Positions 53,545 through 63,077 of a stretch of 64,000 nt of DNA are shown piece after piece (the first letter of the stretch is position 1; every line of letters starts with the position of its first letter). Origin of the DNA: Brooklawnia propionicigenes (lineage in GTDB: Bacteria > Actinomycetota > Actinomycetes > Propionibacteriales > Propionibacteriaceae); NCBI RefSeq assembly GCF_030297015.1, contig NZ_AP028056.1:2862939-2926938 (forward strand), written 5' to 3'. The notes beneath the pieces are model-generated. The model was not told the DNA's origin and made no database searches. It was given only the letters and a program-made list of their open reading frames with translations. Position numbers and translations under genes: made by a program.

Positions 53545-54603
53545 TTGACCAGCACGCTAGGCAATCAGCAAACGCTGTCCACCCAAGATGCCGCCAAGGT
53601 CCTGGGAGAGGCAATAGCGGAGGTGCAGCGGGTCATCGTCGGTCAAGAGCACATGGTCGAACAGCTGATGGCCGGTTTGCTGGCGCAGGGCCACATTCTG
53701 CTGGAGGGCGTGCCCGGTACGGCGAAGACCCTGGCCGTGCGGACGTTCGCCACCGTTGTCGGCGGGTCATTCGCGCGCGTCCAGTTCACTCCCGACCTGG
53801 TTCCCTCCGACATCGTCGGCACTCGCGTCTATCAGGCATCCAAGGAGACGTTCGACATCGAGCTCGGCCCGGTCTTCACCAACTTCGTGCTTGCGGACGA
53901 GATCAACCGCGCCCCCGCCAAGGTGCAATCGGCCATGCTCGAGTTGATGGCTGAGAAGCAGGTCTCGATCGCTGGCCAGACCTTCCCGATGAAGAAGCCG
54001 TTCATCGTCATCGCTACCCAGAACCCGATCGAATCCGAGGGCGTCTACCCGCTGCCCGAAGCCCAGCGGGATCGTTTCCTGCTCAAGGTGGACGTGCCCT
54101 ACCCGAAGGGCAACGAGGAGTTCGAGATCCTGCGCCGGATGTCGGTCACCCCACCGACACCGAACCAGATCCTCAATCCCGACCTGACCTTCCAGCTACA
54201 GGGCATGGCCTCGCACGTCTTCGTCCACAATCTGGTCGCGGAGTACATCGTCCGGCTGGTGCTGGCCACCCGCAACCCGGCCGAGTTCAATATGCCCGAC
54301 CTGGCTCGGGTGATCCAGATCGGCAACTCCTCACGCGCCACCCTCGGTCTGACCGCGGCCGCCCGCGCGGTCGCGCTGATTCACGGACGTGACTACGTCC
54401 TGCCGACCGACGTCCAGGCCATCGCCAAGGACGTCATGGCGCACCGCCTGGTGCTCAGCTTCGACGCGATCGCCGACAACATCTCCGCGCTGCAGGTGGT
54501 GGAACGGATCCTCGCGATGGTGCCCGCTCCCACTCCGGTGTGGAATCAGGAGCAGCGCGCCGCGAGCCGTACCCAGCACCGCCACCAGCCGAGCTACGAG
54601 TGA
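53545..54603 (+). CDS. MoxR-type AAA+ ATPase
   Basis: MoxR ATPases act as chaperones with VWA-domain partners. The 352-residue protein has Walker A GVPGTAKT, Walker [15 protein letters not shown], sensor 1 [11 protein letters not shown] and the arginine-bearing EAQRDRF. A disordered His/Gln/Arg tail ends it. The start is TTG at 53545 with AGGAGA six bases upstream. It heads a four-gene unit with a DUF58 and two VWA proteins, the usual MoxR-proper cluster, related to moxR1-Rv1480-Rv1481 in mycobacteria. Confidence 0.94.
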   Translation: MTSTLGNQQTLSTQDAAKVLGEAIAEVQRVIVGQEHMVEQLMAGLLAQGHILLEGVPGTAKTLAVRTFATVVGGSFARVQFTPDLVPSDIVGTRVYQASKETFDIELGPVFTNFVLADEINRAPAKVQSAMLELMAEKQVSIAGQTFPMKKPFIVIATQNPIESEGVYPLPEAQRDRFLLKVDVPYPKGNEEFEILRRMSVTPPTPNQILNPDLTFQLQGMASHVFVHNLVAEYIVRLVLATRNPAEFNMPDLARVIQIGNSSRATLGLTAAARAVALIHGRDYVLPTDVQAIAKDVMAHRLVLSFDAIADNISALQVVERILAMVPAPTPVWNQEQRAASRTQHRHQPSYE

Positions 54604-54615
54604 GCCCTGCCCTAG

Positions 54616-55689
54616 ATGAGCGGACCTGATTTCGCAGTCTCCAAGACCGGCACCACGCAGGCGAACGGTCGCCACGATGTGGGCGCCGCGGGCAGCGTGC
54701 TGCGCGAGCCCACCGGCCCGACGGTGCCGCTGAACAGACTCGCACCCGAAGCGGCGCTGCGCCGGCTCGAGCTGACGGTCGTCCGCCGGCTCGAGGGCTT
54801 CTTGCAGGGTGATCACCTGGGGCTGCTGCCCGGACCCGGCTCGGACCTCAACGACGCCAGGATCTACGTGCCCGGCCAGGACGATGTGCGCCGGATGGAT
54901 TGGGCGGTGACCGCGCGCACCACGGTGCCGCACGTGCGAGACACCATGGCCGACCGCGAACTCGAGGTCTGGGCTTTGCTCGACGCGACCCCGTCCATGA
55001 ACTGGGGCACAGCAGGCGTAACCAAACGCGATCTGGGCATCGCCGCGATCGCCACGCTCGGCTTCATCAGCCAGAAGATGGGCGACCGCTTCGGCGGCAT
55101 GGTGATGCATTCGGATTCGGTCAAACGATTTCCGGCGCGGTCGGGACGCCAGGCGCTTTACGGGTTGCTCGGCAAGCTGCTGGATGATCCGATCGAACGC
55201 GACAATCAGCCCGCGACACTCGGACTGCCCGAAGGTATCGAGGCACTGATCCGCACCCAACGCCGCCGCGGCATGCGGGTCGTGGTCTCCGATTTCCTCG
55301 ATCCCGGTGACCAGGAGCTCAACCCCAAGGCTCCGCCCAGCTGGGAGCGCCCGCTGCGACGGCTCGCCGTGCGCAATCAGGTCTTGTGCGTCGAGGTCGT
55401 GGACGCGGGCGAGATGGAGTTCCCCGATGTCGGCGAGCTGCTGATCCGTGACCCCGAGACCGATTTCGCGCGTTTCGTCAACACCTCGGATGTCCGCGCC
55501 CGCAAGATGATCGACCGGGCGGCCGCCGCCCAGCGGGAGCGGGTGGCGGCAGCCATGCGCCGTGCCGGCGTGGGGCATATCCGCCTGCAGACCGACCGTG
55601 ACTGGGTGAATGACATCGCCCGCTTCGTGCTGACCTACCGGCAGACCGCCGCCGTGCTGCATCAGCCCCCGCAGGGGGTGACCAAGTGA
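54616..55689 (+). CDS. DUF58 domain protein (VWA-like partner of MoxR)
   Basis: The DUF58 core begins at about residue 75: GSDLNDARIYVPGQDDVRRMDWAVTART holds the conserved Y.PGDDVR.IDW-type motif (key parts RIYVPGQDD and RRMDW). LLDATPSMNWG, which is the metal-site-like VWA motif, follows. The 357-residue protein has no clear membrane helix. It follows moxR by 12 bases and overlaps the next gene by four (GTGA). In this family the protein is thought to be a MoxR client or adaptor at the envelope. Confidence 0.9.
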   Translation: MSGPDFAVSKTGTTQANGRHDVGAAGSVLREPTGPTVPLNRLAPEAALRRLELTVVRRLEGFLQGDHLGLLPGPGSDLNDARIYVPGQDDVRRMDWAVTARTTVPHVRDTMADRELEVWALLDATPSMNWGTAGVTKRDLGIAAIATLGFISQKMGDRFGGMVMHSDSVKRFPARSGRQALYGLLGKLLDDPIERDNQPATLGLPEGIEALIRTQRRRGMRVVVSDFLDPGDQELNPKAPPSWERPLRRLAVRNQVLCVEVVDAGEMEFPDVGELLIRDPETDFARFVNTSDVRARKMIDRAAAAQRERVAAAMRRAGVGHIRLQTDRDWVNDIARFVLTYRQTAAVLHQPPQGVTK

Positions 55690-56666
55690 CCGGCGATACC
55701 ACCCAGGTCTGGCTGTGGGAGTTCTTCAATCCCGAACGGCTGTGGGCCCTGCTCGTGCTGCCGGTGCTGGTGATCGCCTACATTCTGCTGCTGCGGTTGA
55801 AGCGCAACCGCGGCATGCGCTACACCCAGACCGGCATCGTCGGCGCGGTGCTGCCCAGGCAGTCGCAGTGGCGCCGGCACGTTTCGGTCGCGATGGCGCT
55901 GTGCTCCCTGGCGGCGATCACCGGTGCCTGGGCGCGCCCGGCAGGCACCGAGCAGGTTCCCCGCGAGCGCGCCACCGTGGTGCTGGTGCTCGACCTGTCG
56001 CAGTCGATGCAGGCGACCGACATCGACCCCACTCGTCTGGACGCCTCGAAGCAGGCGGCCAAGGACTTCATCGCCCAGCTGCCGGCGTCCTACAACATCG
56101 CGCTCGTCGCGCTGTCGGGAAACAGCCGGGTGCTGGCTCAGCCCACCAACGATCGGGGCATGATCAACCGCTACATCGATGCGCTGACGCTTGAGGACGG
56201 TACCCACATCGGTGATGCCCTGATGGCTGCGCTAGACGCCATCGCGCACGCACCCGGTGAGCCTGGTGAGGATCCGGCGCCCGGCATGGTGATCATGCTC
56301 TCGGACGGCAGCAATACCGGTGGTGAGGTGAGTCCCGAGCAGGCAGCCGCGAATGCGCGTGAACAGGGCGTGGTCGTCAACACCATCGCCTTCGGCACAC
56401 TCAACGGATATGTCGACCTCGACGGTCAGCGTTACAACGTGGCACCCGATACCGAGGCTCTGCAGCAGATCGCGGTGGCCACCGGTGGCGCCGCCGTGGA
56501 CGCGAAGTCGGCCAGTCAGTTGAACAACGCTTACGATCAGATGCGCTCCGATGTCACCTACGAGGACGTGAAGAAGGAAGTCACGGCGCGCTGGGCGCTG
56601 TATGCACTGGCTTTCGCCTTCGTCGCCTCGCTGGGTGCAGTCTCGATGGCAGCCAGGTGGCCGTGA
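55686..56666 (+). CDS. Membrane-anchored VWA domain protein 1 (BatA-like)
   Basis: A von Willebrand A domain with MIDAS motif DLSQS at about residues 103-107 is held between membrane helices near 20-37 and 64-82 at the N-terminus and one at about 302-322 at the C-terminus (LYALAFAFVASLGAVSMAARW). The threonine and aspartate of the metal site (EDGTHIGDAL and MLSDGSN) are present. It is 326 residues and paralogous to the next gene. It probably forms the metal-dependent effector part of the MoxR system. Confidence 0.9.
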   Translation: MTGDTTQVWLWEFFNPERLWALLVLPVLVIAYILLLRLKRNRGMRYTQTGIVGAVLPRQSQWRRHVSVAMALCSLAAITGAWARPAGTEQVPRERATVVLVLDLSQSMQATDIDPTRLDASKQAAKDFIAQLPASYNIALVALSGNSRVLAQPTNDRGMINRYIDALTLEDGTHIGDALMAALDAIAHAPGEPGEDPAPGMVIMLSDGSNTGGEVSPEQAAANAREQGVVVNTIAFGTLNGYVDLDGQRYNVAPDTEALQQIAVATGGAAVDAKSASQLNNAYDQMRSDVTYEDVKKEVTARWALYALAFAFVASLGAVSMAARWP

Positions 56667-57628
56667 TGATACCAATGTTGGAATTCCTGCATCCCGGCCG
56701 GCTGTGGCTGCTGCTACTCGTGGTGGCGGTGCTGGGCTTCTATCTGATCGTCTCCCAGCGCGTCCAAAGTGGCAGCCGACGGCGGGGCAAGACCCGGCTG
56801 GACCTGGTGGTTCCGCGGGACTCCCCGCTGAAACGGCACATCTCGGTGGGTGCTTCGCTGCTGGCGATGGCTTCGCTGGTGTTGGCCTACGCGCAGCCGC
56901 AGGCCGTCTCGCCGGTGCCCCGTGAGCGCGCGACGGTGGTCATCACCATCGATATCTCGCGGTCGATGCGGGCCGAGGACGTCTCGCCCAGCCGGATCCA
57001 GGCTGCTCAGACCGCGGCCAAGGAATTCGTCGACATGGTACCGGCGAGCTTCAACGTCGCCCTGGTGACGTTCTCCGGAACTGCGCAGATCGCGGCAGCG
57101 CCCACCACCGACCGCACCGCGGTGAAGTCCGCGATCGACGCGATCGAGTTGGAACCCGCGACCGCCATTGGCGAGGCGATCTACACGTCACTGGACGCGC
57201 TGCAGCTGGCTCCGCCCGATCCCGAAAATCCGGACGAGCCGGCCCCTGGGGCGATCATTCTGCTGTCCGACGGCTACACCAACATCGGCCGCGATTCCGG
57301 TGAGGCGGCCAGGGCCGCCAAGGAGCAGGACGTGCCGATCTACGCGATCGCCTACGGCACCGCCGGCGGCTACGTCTACGAGGAGGGCGTCCGTGTCCCG
57401 GTGCCGGTGAACCATGCCGAACTCGCCCAGATCGCGAAGAACTCGGGCGGCAAGAAATACTCTGCAGAGTCGCTGGGGGATCTGCGCGGGGTCTACCAGA
57501 CGATCGCCAGTTCCATCGGCTACGACGAAGAACTGGTCGAGGTGACCGATCGCTTCGCGCTGTATGCGCTGATCTTGAGTGTGCTGGCCGGCTGCGGCGT
57601 CATCTCGTTGGCTGCCCGCTGGCCCTGA
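56666..57628 (+). CDS. Membrane-anchored VWA domain protein 2 (BatA-like)
   Basis: This is a 320-residue paralogue of the gene before it, with the same plan: N-terminal helices, MIDAS DISRS, the Thr segment PATAIGEAI, LLSDGYTN, and the C-terminal helix ending SLAARWP. ATG at 56666 overlaps the preceding stop (TGATG) and has AGGTGG five bases upstream; a GTG at 56657 is also in frame. The two VWA genes look like an old tandem duplication. Confidence 0.9.
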   Translation: MIPMLEFLHPGRLWLLLLVVAVLGFYLIVSQRVQSGSRRRGKTRLDLVVPRDSPLKRHISVGASLLAMASLVLAYAQPQAVSPVPRERATVVITIDISRSMRAEDVSPSRIQAAQTAAKEFVDMVPASFNVALVTFSGTAQIAAAPTTDRTAVKSAIDAIELEPATAIGEAIYTSLDALQLAPPDPENPDEPAPGAIILLSDGYTNIGRDSGEAARAAKEQDVPIYAIAYGTAGGYVYEEGVRVPVPVNHAELAQIAKNSGGKKYSAESLGDLRGVYQTIASSIGYDEELVEVTDRFALYALILSVLAGCGVISLAARWP

Positions 57629-57695
57629 TCCCCGCCGGCGCTCAGACGCTCGCCGTCCGAGCGGATTGCCGGTGCGCGTCCGACGGAGGCCCAGG

Positions 57696-59654
57696 TCAGC
57701 GGGGCAGGTTCTCGATCTCCAGGTCCGGGAGGTCATCGGCGGGAGTGAAGCCGAAGATCTGCGCCAAGAAGCTAAGCTCGGCCGCCAACGCGTCGCGGCG
57801 CGCGGCCGAACCGCGGAAACCGTGCCCCTCGCCCTCGAAGACCCGCATCGCCATCGGCAGGCCGCGCTTCCGCGCCGCCTCGGCGAGTGCGGTCGACTGG
57901 GCCATCGGGACGACCGGATCGTCGGTGCCCTGCAGGATCAGGATCGGGCTGGCCAGTCGATCCAGGGTGTTGATGGGGGAGCGCGACTCATAGAGCTGCT
58001 CGTCGGTGGGCCAGCCGCCGATCAGCGAATCCAGATAGTGCGATTCGAACTTGTGCCCACCGATCAGCGCTTTCAGGTCGCTCACGCCGTAGCAGCTGAT
58101 GCCGGCGGTGAACCGGTCGCTGTCCATCAGGGCACGAAGCGCGGTGAAACCGCCGGCCGATCCGCCCGCGATGGCGATGCGTCCGGGATCGATCAGCCCT
58201 GCGTCAATGGCGGCCTCAGCGGCATCAACGCAGTCGTCCACGTCGGCCACGCCCCAGGCTCCGCGCAGCCGGTCGCGCCACTGGCGTCCGAATCCTGCCG
58301 AGCCGGAGTAGTTGACGTCCAGTACGGCGATGCCTCGTGAGGTCCAGAACTGGACGGGAGCGTAGTAGCCGTTGCTCGCCCTGGCGGTCGGCCCGCCATG
58401 TACCCGCAACAGCGCCGGAGGACGCTTACCCGCGGGTCCTCGGTAGGCGTCGTTGGTCGGCGGGTAGTACCAGGCCTGGACGGGTCCGTGGCGCCCCTCG
58501 AACCGCAGCGAGCGGGCAACCGAGGTGACTGCATGCGCGGGTGCGCCGCCCAGTGAGCGCAGGATCTTCAGCGAGCCGTCGGCCTCAACACGCACCAGCG
58601 CCGTGTGATCCTTCGCCCGTTTGACGATCGCGTAGCCCTTGCCCATCGAGGCGGCCACCGAGTCGACTTCTGCGACCCCGGCCAACCGTTTGGCCGGGCC
58701 GCCACTGCGGGAGACCACCTGGAGGTGACAGAAGCCCTCGTCGATATTCCAGGCGAGGATTCGCTCATCGTCGAGAGCAGCCGTGACGTGATTGCCCAAG
58801 ACGAACATCGGCAGATCGTAGTCGGTGTCGTCGTGCGTGAGCCGACGGATCGTGCCGTTCGTCCACTCGTAGATCTGGAAGAAACCGGACTGCTCGCTGG
58901 TGAAGACCAGGCTGCCATCGCTGTTCCAGCGCGGGTGATGCACCGCGATGCCATCCAAGCCGGCCTCCGGCTGTCCCGCGACGAGTCGAATGTCGTCGAG
59001 GCGCCAGACCGCGCCGGTGCGCAACTGCGCGACTTTCAGCACCGTGGAGTCCCAGGGCATCGCCGGGTGGTTCCACTCCAGCCAGGCCAGTCGCCCGTCG
59101 GACGAGAGCGCCGGATTGGCGTAGAAGTCGGCACCGCCGGCGAGGATGTGCTCGGGTCCGGGAGAACCATCGGCGTTCGGCCAACTGAGCGCCACGAGCG
59201 TGGTCTGCGGCTCGCCCGGGTTTCGGTGATCCTCACGAATCGCCAGCACGGCCGGAATCCTGGGGCAGACCACTAGATCGCCGTAGCGAACCGAGGCATC
59301 GCCGCAGGTCAGGGTAAGGATCGTGCCGTCCGGGGTACGCAGCTTCACGGTGCGGTCCACATCGTCGCAGTAGGCCAGGACGCCGTCTTCGACGTCGAAG
59401 GCGCCACCGCCGTACTCCTGGACGCGGGAGCGCACGTTGGCCGTCGGTGTCATCTGCTGGGTGCGCTCGTTGCGCAGCCGCATGGCGGTCGTCCGGCCTT
59501 CCTCGCCGGGCAGCGACTCCAGCCAGTACAGATCGGCATTGTCGGCCACCAGTTCGAGCATGGACGCGCCACCGGCGATCACCTCGTCCAAGGTGATGGG
59601 GGAGACCCACGAGCCACAGGGCGCGACTGTGGGCTGCTGATCGGCGGTACTCAT
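57696..59654 (-). CDS. S9-family (prolyl oligopeptidase-type) peptidase
   Basis: The N-terminal half (about 1-390) is a beta-propeller with WNSDGSLVFTSEQSGFFQIYEW-type blades (shown by VFTSEQSGFFQIYEW). The C-terminal half is an alpha/beta hydrolase with Ser499 in IAGGSAGGF, the Asp in GTDDPVVP and the His in GEGHGF. No signal peptide is seen, so it is cytoplasmic and presumably trims small peptides. Length 652 is normal for acylaminoacyl-peptidase-like members. The ATG lies six bases behind a TAGCTT hexamer. Confidence 0.93.
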   Translation of the reverse strand: MSTADQQPTVAPCGSWVSPITLDEVIAGGASMLELVADNADLYWLESLPGEEGRTTAMRLRNERTQQMTPTANVRSRVQEYGGGAFDVEDGVLAYCDDVDRTVKLRTPDGTILTLTCGDASVRYGDLVVCPRIPAVLAIREDHRNPGEPQTTLVALSWPNADGSPGPEHILAGGADFYANPALSSDGRLAWLEWNHPAMPWDSTVLKVAQLRTGAVWRLDDIRLVAGQPEAGLDGIAVHHPRWNSDGSLVFTSEQSGFFQIYEWTNGTIRRLTHDDTDYDLPMFVLGNHVTAALDDERILAWNIDEGFCHLQVVSRSGGPAKRLAGVAEVDSVAASMGKGYAIVKRAKDHTALVRVEADGSLKILRSLGGAPAHAVTSVARSLRFEGRHGPVQAWYYPPTNDAYRGPAGKRPPALLRVHGGPTARASNGYYAPVQFWTSRGIAVLDVNYSGSAGFGRQWRDRLRGAWGVADVDDCVDAAEAAIDAGLIDPGRIAIAGGSAGGFTALRALMDSDRFTAGISCYGVSDLKALIGGHKFESHYLDSLIGGWPTDEQLYESRSPINTLDRLASPILILQGTDDPVVPMAQSTALAEAARKRGLPMAMRVFEGEGHGFRGSAARRDALAAELSFLAQIFGFTPADDLPDLEIENLPR

Positions 59655-59660
59655 GTGGAC

Positions 59661-59666
59661 AAGCTA
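59661..59666 (-). promoter_or_regulatory. -10 (TAGCTT) of a leaderless S9 peptidase promoter
   Basis: On the minus strand TAGCTT is followed by GTCCAC and then ATG, exactly six bases, with no ribosome site. Confidence 0.6.
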
Positions 59667-59801
59667 GCGCAGCAGCCTCCCGGCTGGCATGTTGAACCCA
59701 ATTGAGGCAGAATCAATAAGCAAATCGAACAGACCAGGTTCCATCGGGACGCCGTCGCACAGGTTGCAGGGGAAGGCACACCTGAAGCGAGAGGAGTCGA
59801 G

Positions 59802-60302
59802 ATGGAAACCATGTCGCGTGGAGTCATTTTCGTGCACTCGACGCCGGCCGCGCTGTGCCCGCACATCGAATGGGCGGCAGGCGCGGTTCTTGGCCTGCCC
59901 CTGAATCTGGAATGGACCGACCAGCCCGCCGAACCCGGGACGCTGCGCGCCGAGTACTCGTGGACGGGTCCCGCCGGCAGCTCGGCAGGCCTGGCCAGCG
60001 CCCTGCGCAGCTGCCAGCGTCTGCGCTTCGAGGTGACCGAGGACGCCACCGCCACCGACGAGGGTCAGCGTTACGCCTACACTCCCGAGTTGGGTGTCTT
60101 TCATGCGATGACCGGCCCGCACGGTGACATCCAGGTCTCGGAACACCGGCTGCGTACGGCCATGACGACCGCCGCTCAGGGCGGCATCAGCTTGCAGGAT
60201 GCGTTGAGCGAGCTGCTGGGCGAGCCCTGGGATGCCGAACTCGAGGTCTTCCGCTACGCAGGCGAAGACGCCCCCGTCCGCTGGCTGCACCGGGTCGGCT
60301 GA
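59802..60302 (+). CDS. DUF3145 family protein
   Basis: The 166-residue protein begins RGVIFVHSTPAALCPHIEWA and ends WDAELEVFRYAGEDAPVRWLHRV, both typical of the actinobacterial DUF3145 family, which is often found beside fatty-acid synthesis genes as here. There is no membrane segment or known catalytic motif. Function is unknown. GAGAGGAG lies five bases before the ATG at 59802. It converges on fabF through a perfect palindromic terminator. Confidence 0.88.
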   Translation: METMSRGVIFVHSTPAALCPHIEWAAGAVLGLPLNLEWTDQPAEPGTLRAEYSWTGPAGSSAGLASALRSCQRLRFEVTEDATATDEGQRYAYTPELGVFHAMTGPHGDIQVSEHRLRTAMTTAAQGGISLQDALSELLGEPWDAELEVFRYAGEDAPVRWLHRVG

Positions 60303-60350
60303 GCCGCCCGCGGCCTGCCGTTCCGCGGATCCGCGGTCGACTTGTCAAAA

Positions 60351-60380
60351 ACAGCGGCTGCCGGATCCGGCAGCCGCTGT
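60351..60380. terminator. Palindromic bidirectional terminator between DUF3145 and fabF
   Basis: ACAGCGGCTGCCGGA and TCCGGCAGCCGCTGT form a perfect 30-bp palindrome. On the minus strand, after fabF, it is followed by TTTTTGAC, and on the plus strand by AGAAAAG, so it serves fabF best. A second palindrome, CCGCGGATCCGCGG, lies at 60323-60336. Confidence 0.88.
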
Positions 60381-60431
60381 AGAAAAGACCGGAGAGTCGG
60401 TCTGCCTCTGCCGCTGGTGCAGCAGGTCGGA

Positions 60432-61688
60432 TCAGTCAGTCATGTTGTCGTTGGTCAGCGCCAACGCCACATTGTGCCCGCCGAAGCCGAACGAGTTGTT
60501 CAGTGCCGCCAGCGGGCCGGACGACAGCTCGCGCGCGGTGTTCGCGGCGATCTGGATACCCAGGTCCGGCTCGGGGTTCTCCAGATTGATGGTGGGCGGC
60601 GAAATGCGGTCGCGCAACGCCATCACGGTGGCGAAGGTCTCCAGCGCGCCGGCACCACCCAGCAGGTGGCCGGTCATCGATTTGGTGGAGGTGACGAATG
60701 CGTCGTCGGCAGCCGAACCGAGCGCGCGTGCAATCGACCTGGCTTCCGTGACGTCGCCCTGCGGGGTCGAGGTGCCATGCGCATTGACGTGCTTGACATC
60801 GGCAGGCTCCAGCCCGGCGTTCCGCATCGCCTTGACCATCGCCGAGAACTGCCCTGAGCCGGTCGGCTCGGGCTGGACGATGTCGTGCGAGTCGGCGCTG
60901 ATGCCGTAGCCGGCCAGCGTGCCGTAGATCTTGGCCCCGCGGGCCTTGGCCGACGCCAGGGTCTCGATGACCAGCATCACCGCGCCCTCGCCGATGACGA
61001 AGCCGTCGCGGTCGACGTCCCATGGACGCGAAGCCCGCTCGGGCTCGTCATTGCGGCGGCTCAGCGCCTGCATCTGGGCGAATGCGGCGATCGGCATCGC
61101 GTGGATGACGGATTCGGATCCGCCCACCACGACGATGTCGGCCTCATTGAGGCGCAGCATATTCGCACCCAGCGCAATCGCCTCGTTCGAGGAGGCACAC
61201 GCCGAAACGGGCGCGTGCACCCCTGCCTTGGCGTTGACCAGCAGACCGACATGCGCGGCCGGGGCATTGGCCATCAGCATCGGCACCGTGAACGGGCTGA
61301 CCCGCCGCAGGCCCTTCTCGCGCTGGATGTCCCACTGATCGAGCGTGGTCACCAGGCCGCCGATACCGCTGCCGACCGAAACGCCCAGCCGCTCGGGATC
61401 AACCGGGTTCTCCTCGCCGAGGCCGAATCCGGCATCGGCCCATGCCTCGCGGGCGGCTACCACCGCGAGCTGGCTGACGCGGTCCATCCGGCGGGCCTCA
61501 ACGCGCGAGATCCACTGCGTGATGTCCGCGTTGACCTGACCGGCGATCTGCACGGGCAGATCCTGAGCCCAGTCAGCCTCGATATGACGGACGCCGCTGC
61601 GCCCGGCGAGAAGTGCTTGCCAGGTGGTGGGCGCATCATTTCCCAATGGGGTGATGGCTCCGAATCCTGTGATGACAACGTCAGTCAT
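60432..61688 (-). CDS. fabF: Beta-ketoacyl-ACP synthase II
   Basis: FabF condenses malonyl-ACP with acyl-ACP in chain elongation. The 418-residue protein has the nucleophile Cys164 in VSACASSNEA, the His residues in VNAHGTSTPQGD and in the second catalytic site further on (STKSMTGHLLGGAG), and the end motif NNSFGFGGHN. ATG at 61688 is preferred with AGGAG five bases upstream; an open frame to 61736 lacks this. It is the last gene of the fabD-fabH-acpP-fabF operon. Confidence 0.97.
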   Translation of the reverse strand: MTDVVITGFGAITPLGNDAPTTWQALLAGRSGVRHIEADWAQDLPVQIAGQVNADITQWISRVEARRMDRVSQLAVVAAREAWADAGFGLGEENPVDPERLGVSVGSGIGGLVTTLDQWDIQREKGLRRVSPFTVPMLMANAPAAHVGLLVNAKAGVHAPVSACASSNEAIALGANMLRLNEADIVVVGGSESVIHAMPIAAFAQMQALSRRNDEPERASRPWDVDRDGFVIGEGAVMLVIETLASAKARGAKIYGTLAGYGISADSHDIVQPEPTGSGQFSAMVKAMRNAGLEPADVKHVNAHGTSTPQGDVTEARSIARALGSAADDAFVTSTKSMTGHLLGGAGALETFATVMALRDRISPPTINLENPEPDLGIQIAANTARELSSGPLAALNNSFGFGGHNVALALTNDNMTD

Positions 61689-61768
61689 TGAGGCTCCTGG
61701 ATGAAAATGGTTGATGGACCGGCCCGCACTGTCCATGAGGTCAGGTGTGGGCCGGAGATGGCGGTAGC

Positions 61769-62014
61769 TCAGTTCTGCGCGCGCTCGATGTAGGAGACGG
61801 CGTCGCCAACGGACTTCAGCGACTTCGAGTCCTCATCGGGAATCGAGATGTTGAAGGTCTCTTCGCAGGCGTAGATGATCTCGACCATCGACAGCGAGTC
61901 GACGTCCAGATCGTCCACGAAGCTCTTCTCGAGCTGCACATCGTCCTGATCGACACCAGCAACGTCGTTGACGATATCGGCGAGCTGCGAACGGATTTCC
62001 TCGGTGGTGGCCAT
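61769..62014 (-). CDS. acpP: Acyl carrier protein
   Basis: The 81-residue acidic protein carries the growing acyl chain on a phosphopantetheine arm at Ser40 in DVDSLSMVE, the DSL motif. The fold follows the usual four helices (EEIRSQLADIVNDVAG, then LSMVEIIYACEETF). AAAGGA lies seven bases before the ATG. The open frame extends far upstream but that part overlaps fabH and is not ACP-like. It sits between fabH and fabF, as in other actinobacteria. Confidence 0.97.
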   Translation of the reverse strand: MATTEEIRSQLADIVNDVAGVDQDDVQLEKSFVDDLDVDSLSMVEIIYACEETFNISIPDEDSKSLKSVGDAVSYIERAQN

Positions 62015-62076
62015 GATGTGGTCCTTTCTGTTGGCCTGGATGGCGTTGTATGAATCGGGCTGTATCGGAGGGTATA

Positions 62077-63072
62077 TCAGGGCAGGACGACGACCTGGCC
62101 GGCATAGACCAGCCCGGCGCCGAAGCCGATGATCAGGGCATTGTCGCCGGACTTGGCCTCGCCGGATTCGAGCAGGGCCTCCATGGCGATCGGGACGGAA
62201 GCCGCCGACGCATTTCCCATGTGCTTGATGTCGCGGCTGACCACGACGCTTTCCGGCAGCTTGAGGCGGCGCAGCATGGCATCGGTGATGCGATTGTTCG
62301 CCTGGTGGGGGATGAAGACGTCGAGCTCGTCGGGCTTCAGACCTGCCACCTCGAGGGTTTCCACGGTCTTCTCGACGATGTAGGTGGTCGCCCAGCGGAA
62401 AACCTTGTTGCCCTCCATGTGGATCTTCGGGCTGAAACCGCCGGCTGCAGCGACGTCGAAATCGTCGGAGTGAATGATCTCGGCGGTGTTGATCTCCGAG
62501 CCCCATACGACCGGGCCGATGGCCGGCGTATCCGAGGGGCCGATGACTGCGGCGCCTGCGCCATCGCCGAACAGGAAGGCGGTGGAACGATCGGTGTAGT
62601 CGGTCTGTTCGCTCAGCACCTCGACGCCGACCACGAGCACGTAGTGGGCGGAGCCGACGCGCACCATAGAGTCGGCGAGGCTCACCCCATAGCAGAAGCC
62701 GGCGCAGGCGGCGCTGAGGTCGGTGGCGGCCGGGTTCGGCAGCCCGAATTCGGATGCCACTTGCACTGCCAGCGAGGGGAACCGGCGGTGATTGGAAACC
62801 GAACTGACCAGGACCGCATCGATCTGGTCGGTCGGCACTCCCGAGCGGTCGATGGCCTTGCGGGCTGCCTCGGTGGCCAGCGACAAGGTGTTCTGCGAAT
62901 CATCGACCCAGCGGCGCTCGATGATGCCGGTGCGTTGTTGAATCCATTCGTCCGAGGAATCGATGATGGTGCACATCTCGGCGTTGTCGACAACGCGGTT
63001 GCCGCGGGCGCCGCCCACCCCCAGAATCCGGGAGTAGGCCGAGCCTTGCGAGGCTTTGATAGGCGAGCTCAT
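62077..63072 (-). CDS. fabH: Beta-ketoacyl-ACP synthase III
   Basis: FabH starts fatty-acid synthesis by joining an acyl-CoA primer to malonyl-ACP. The 331-residue protein shows SSDEWIQQRTGI, Cys123 in SAACAGFCYG, the His in FIPHQANNRI and the Asn in MGNASAASVP. The start is uncertain between ATG 63072 and ATG 63081 (the latter overlaps the fabD stop and would add three residues). Either way it is coupled to fabD. Confidence 0.96.
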   Translation of the reverse strand: MSSPIKASQGSAYSRILGVGGARGNRVVDNAEMCTIIDSSDEWIQQRTGIIERRWVDDSQNTLSLATEAARKAIDRSGVPTDQIDAVLVSSVSNHRRFPSLAVQVASEFGLPNPAATDLSAACAGFCYGVSLADSMVRVGSAHYVLVVGVEVLSEQTDYTDRSTAFLFGDGAGAAVIGPSDTPAIGPVVWGSEINTAEIIHSDDFDVAAAGGFSPKIHMEGNKVFRWATTYIVEKTVETLEVAGLKPDELDVFIPHQANNRITDAMLRRLKLPESVVVSRDIKHMGNASAASVPIAMEALLESGEAKSGDNALIIGFGAGLVYAGQVVVLP

Positions 63073-63077
63073 TTTCC

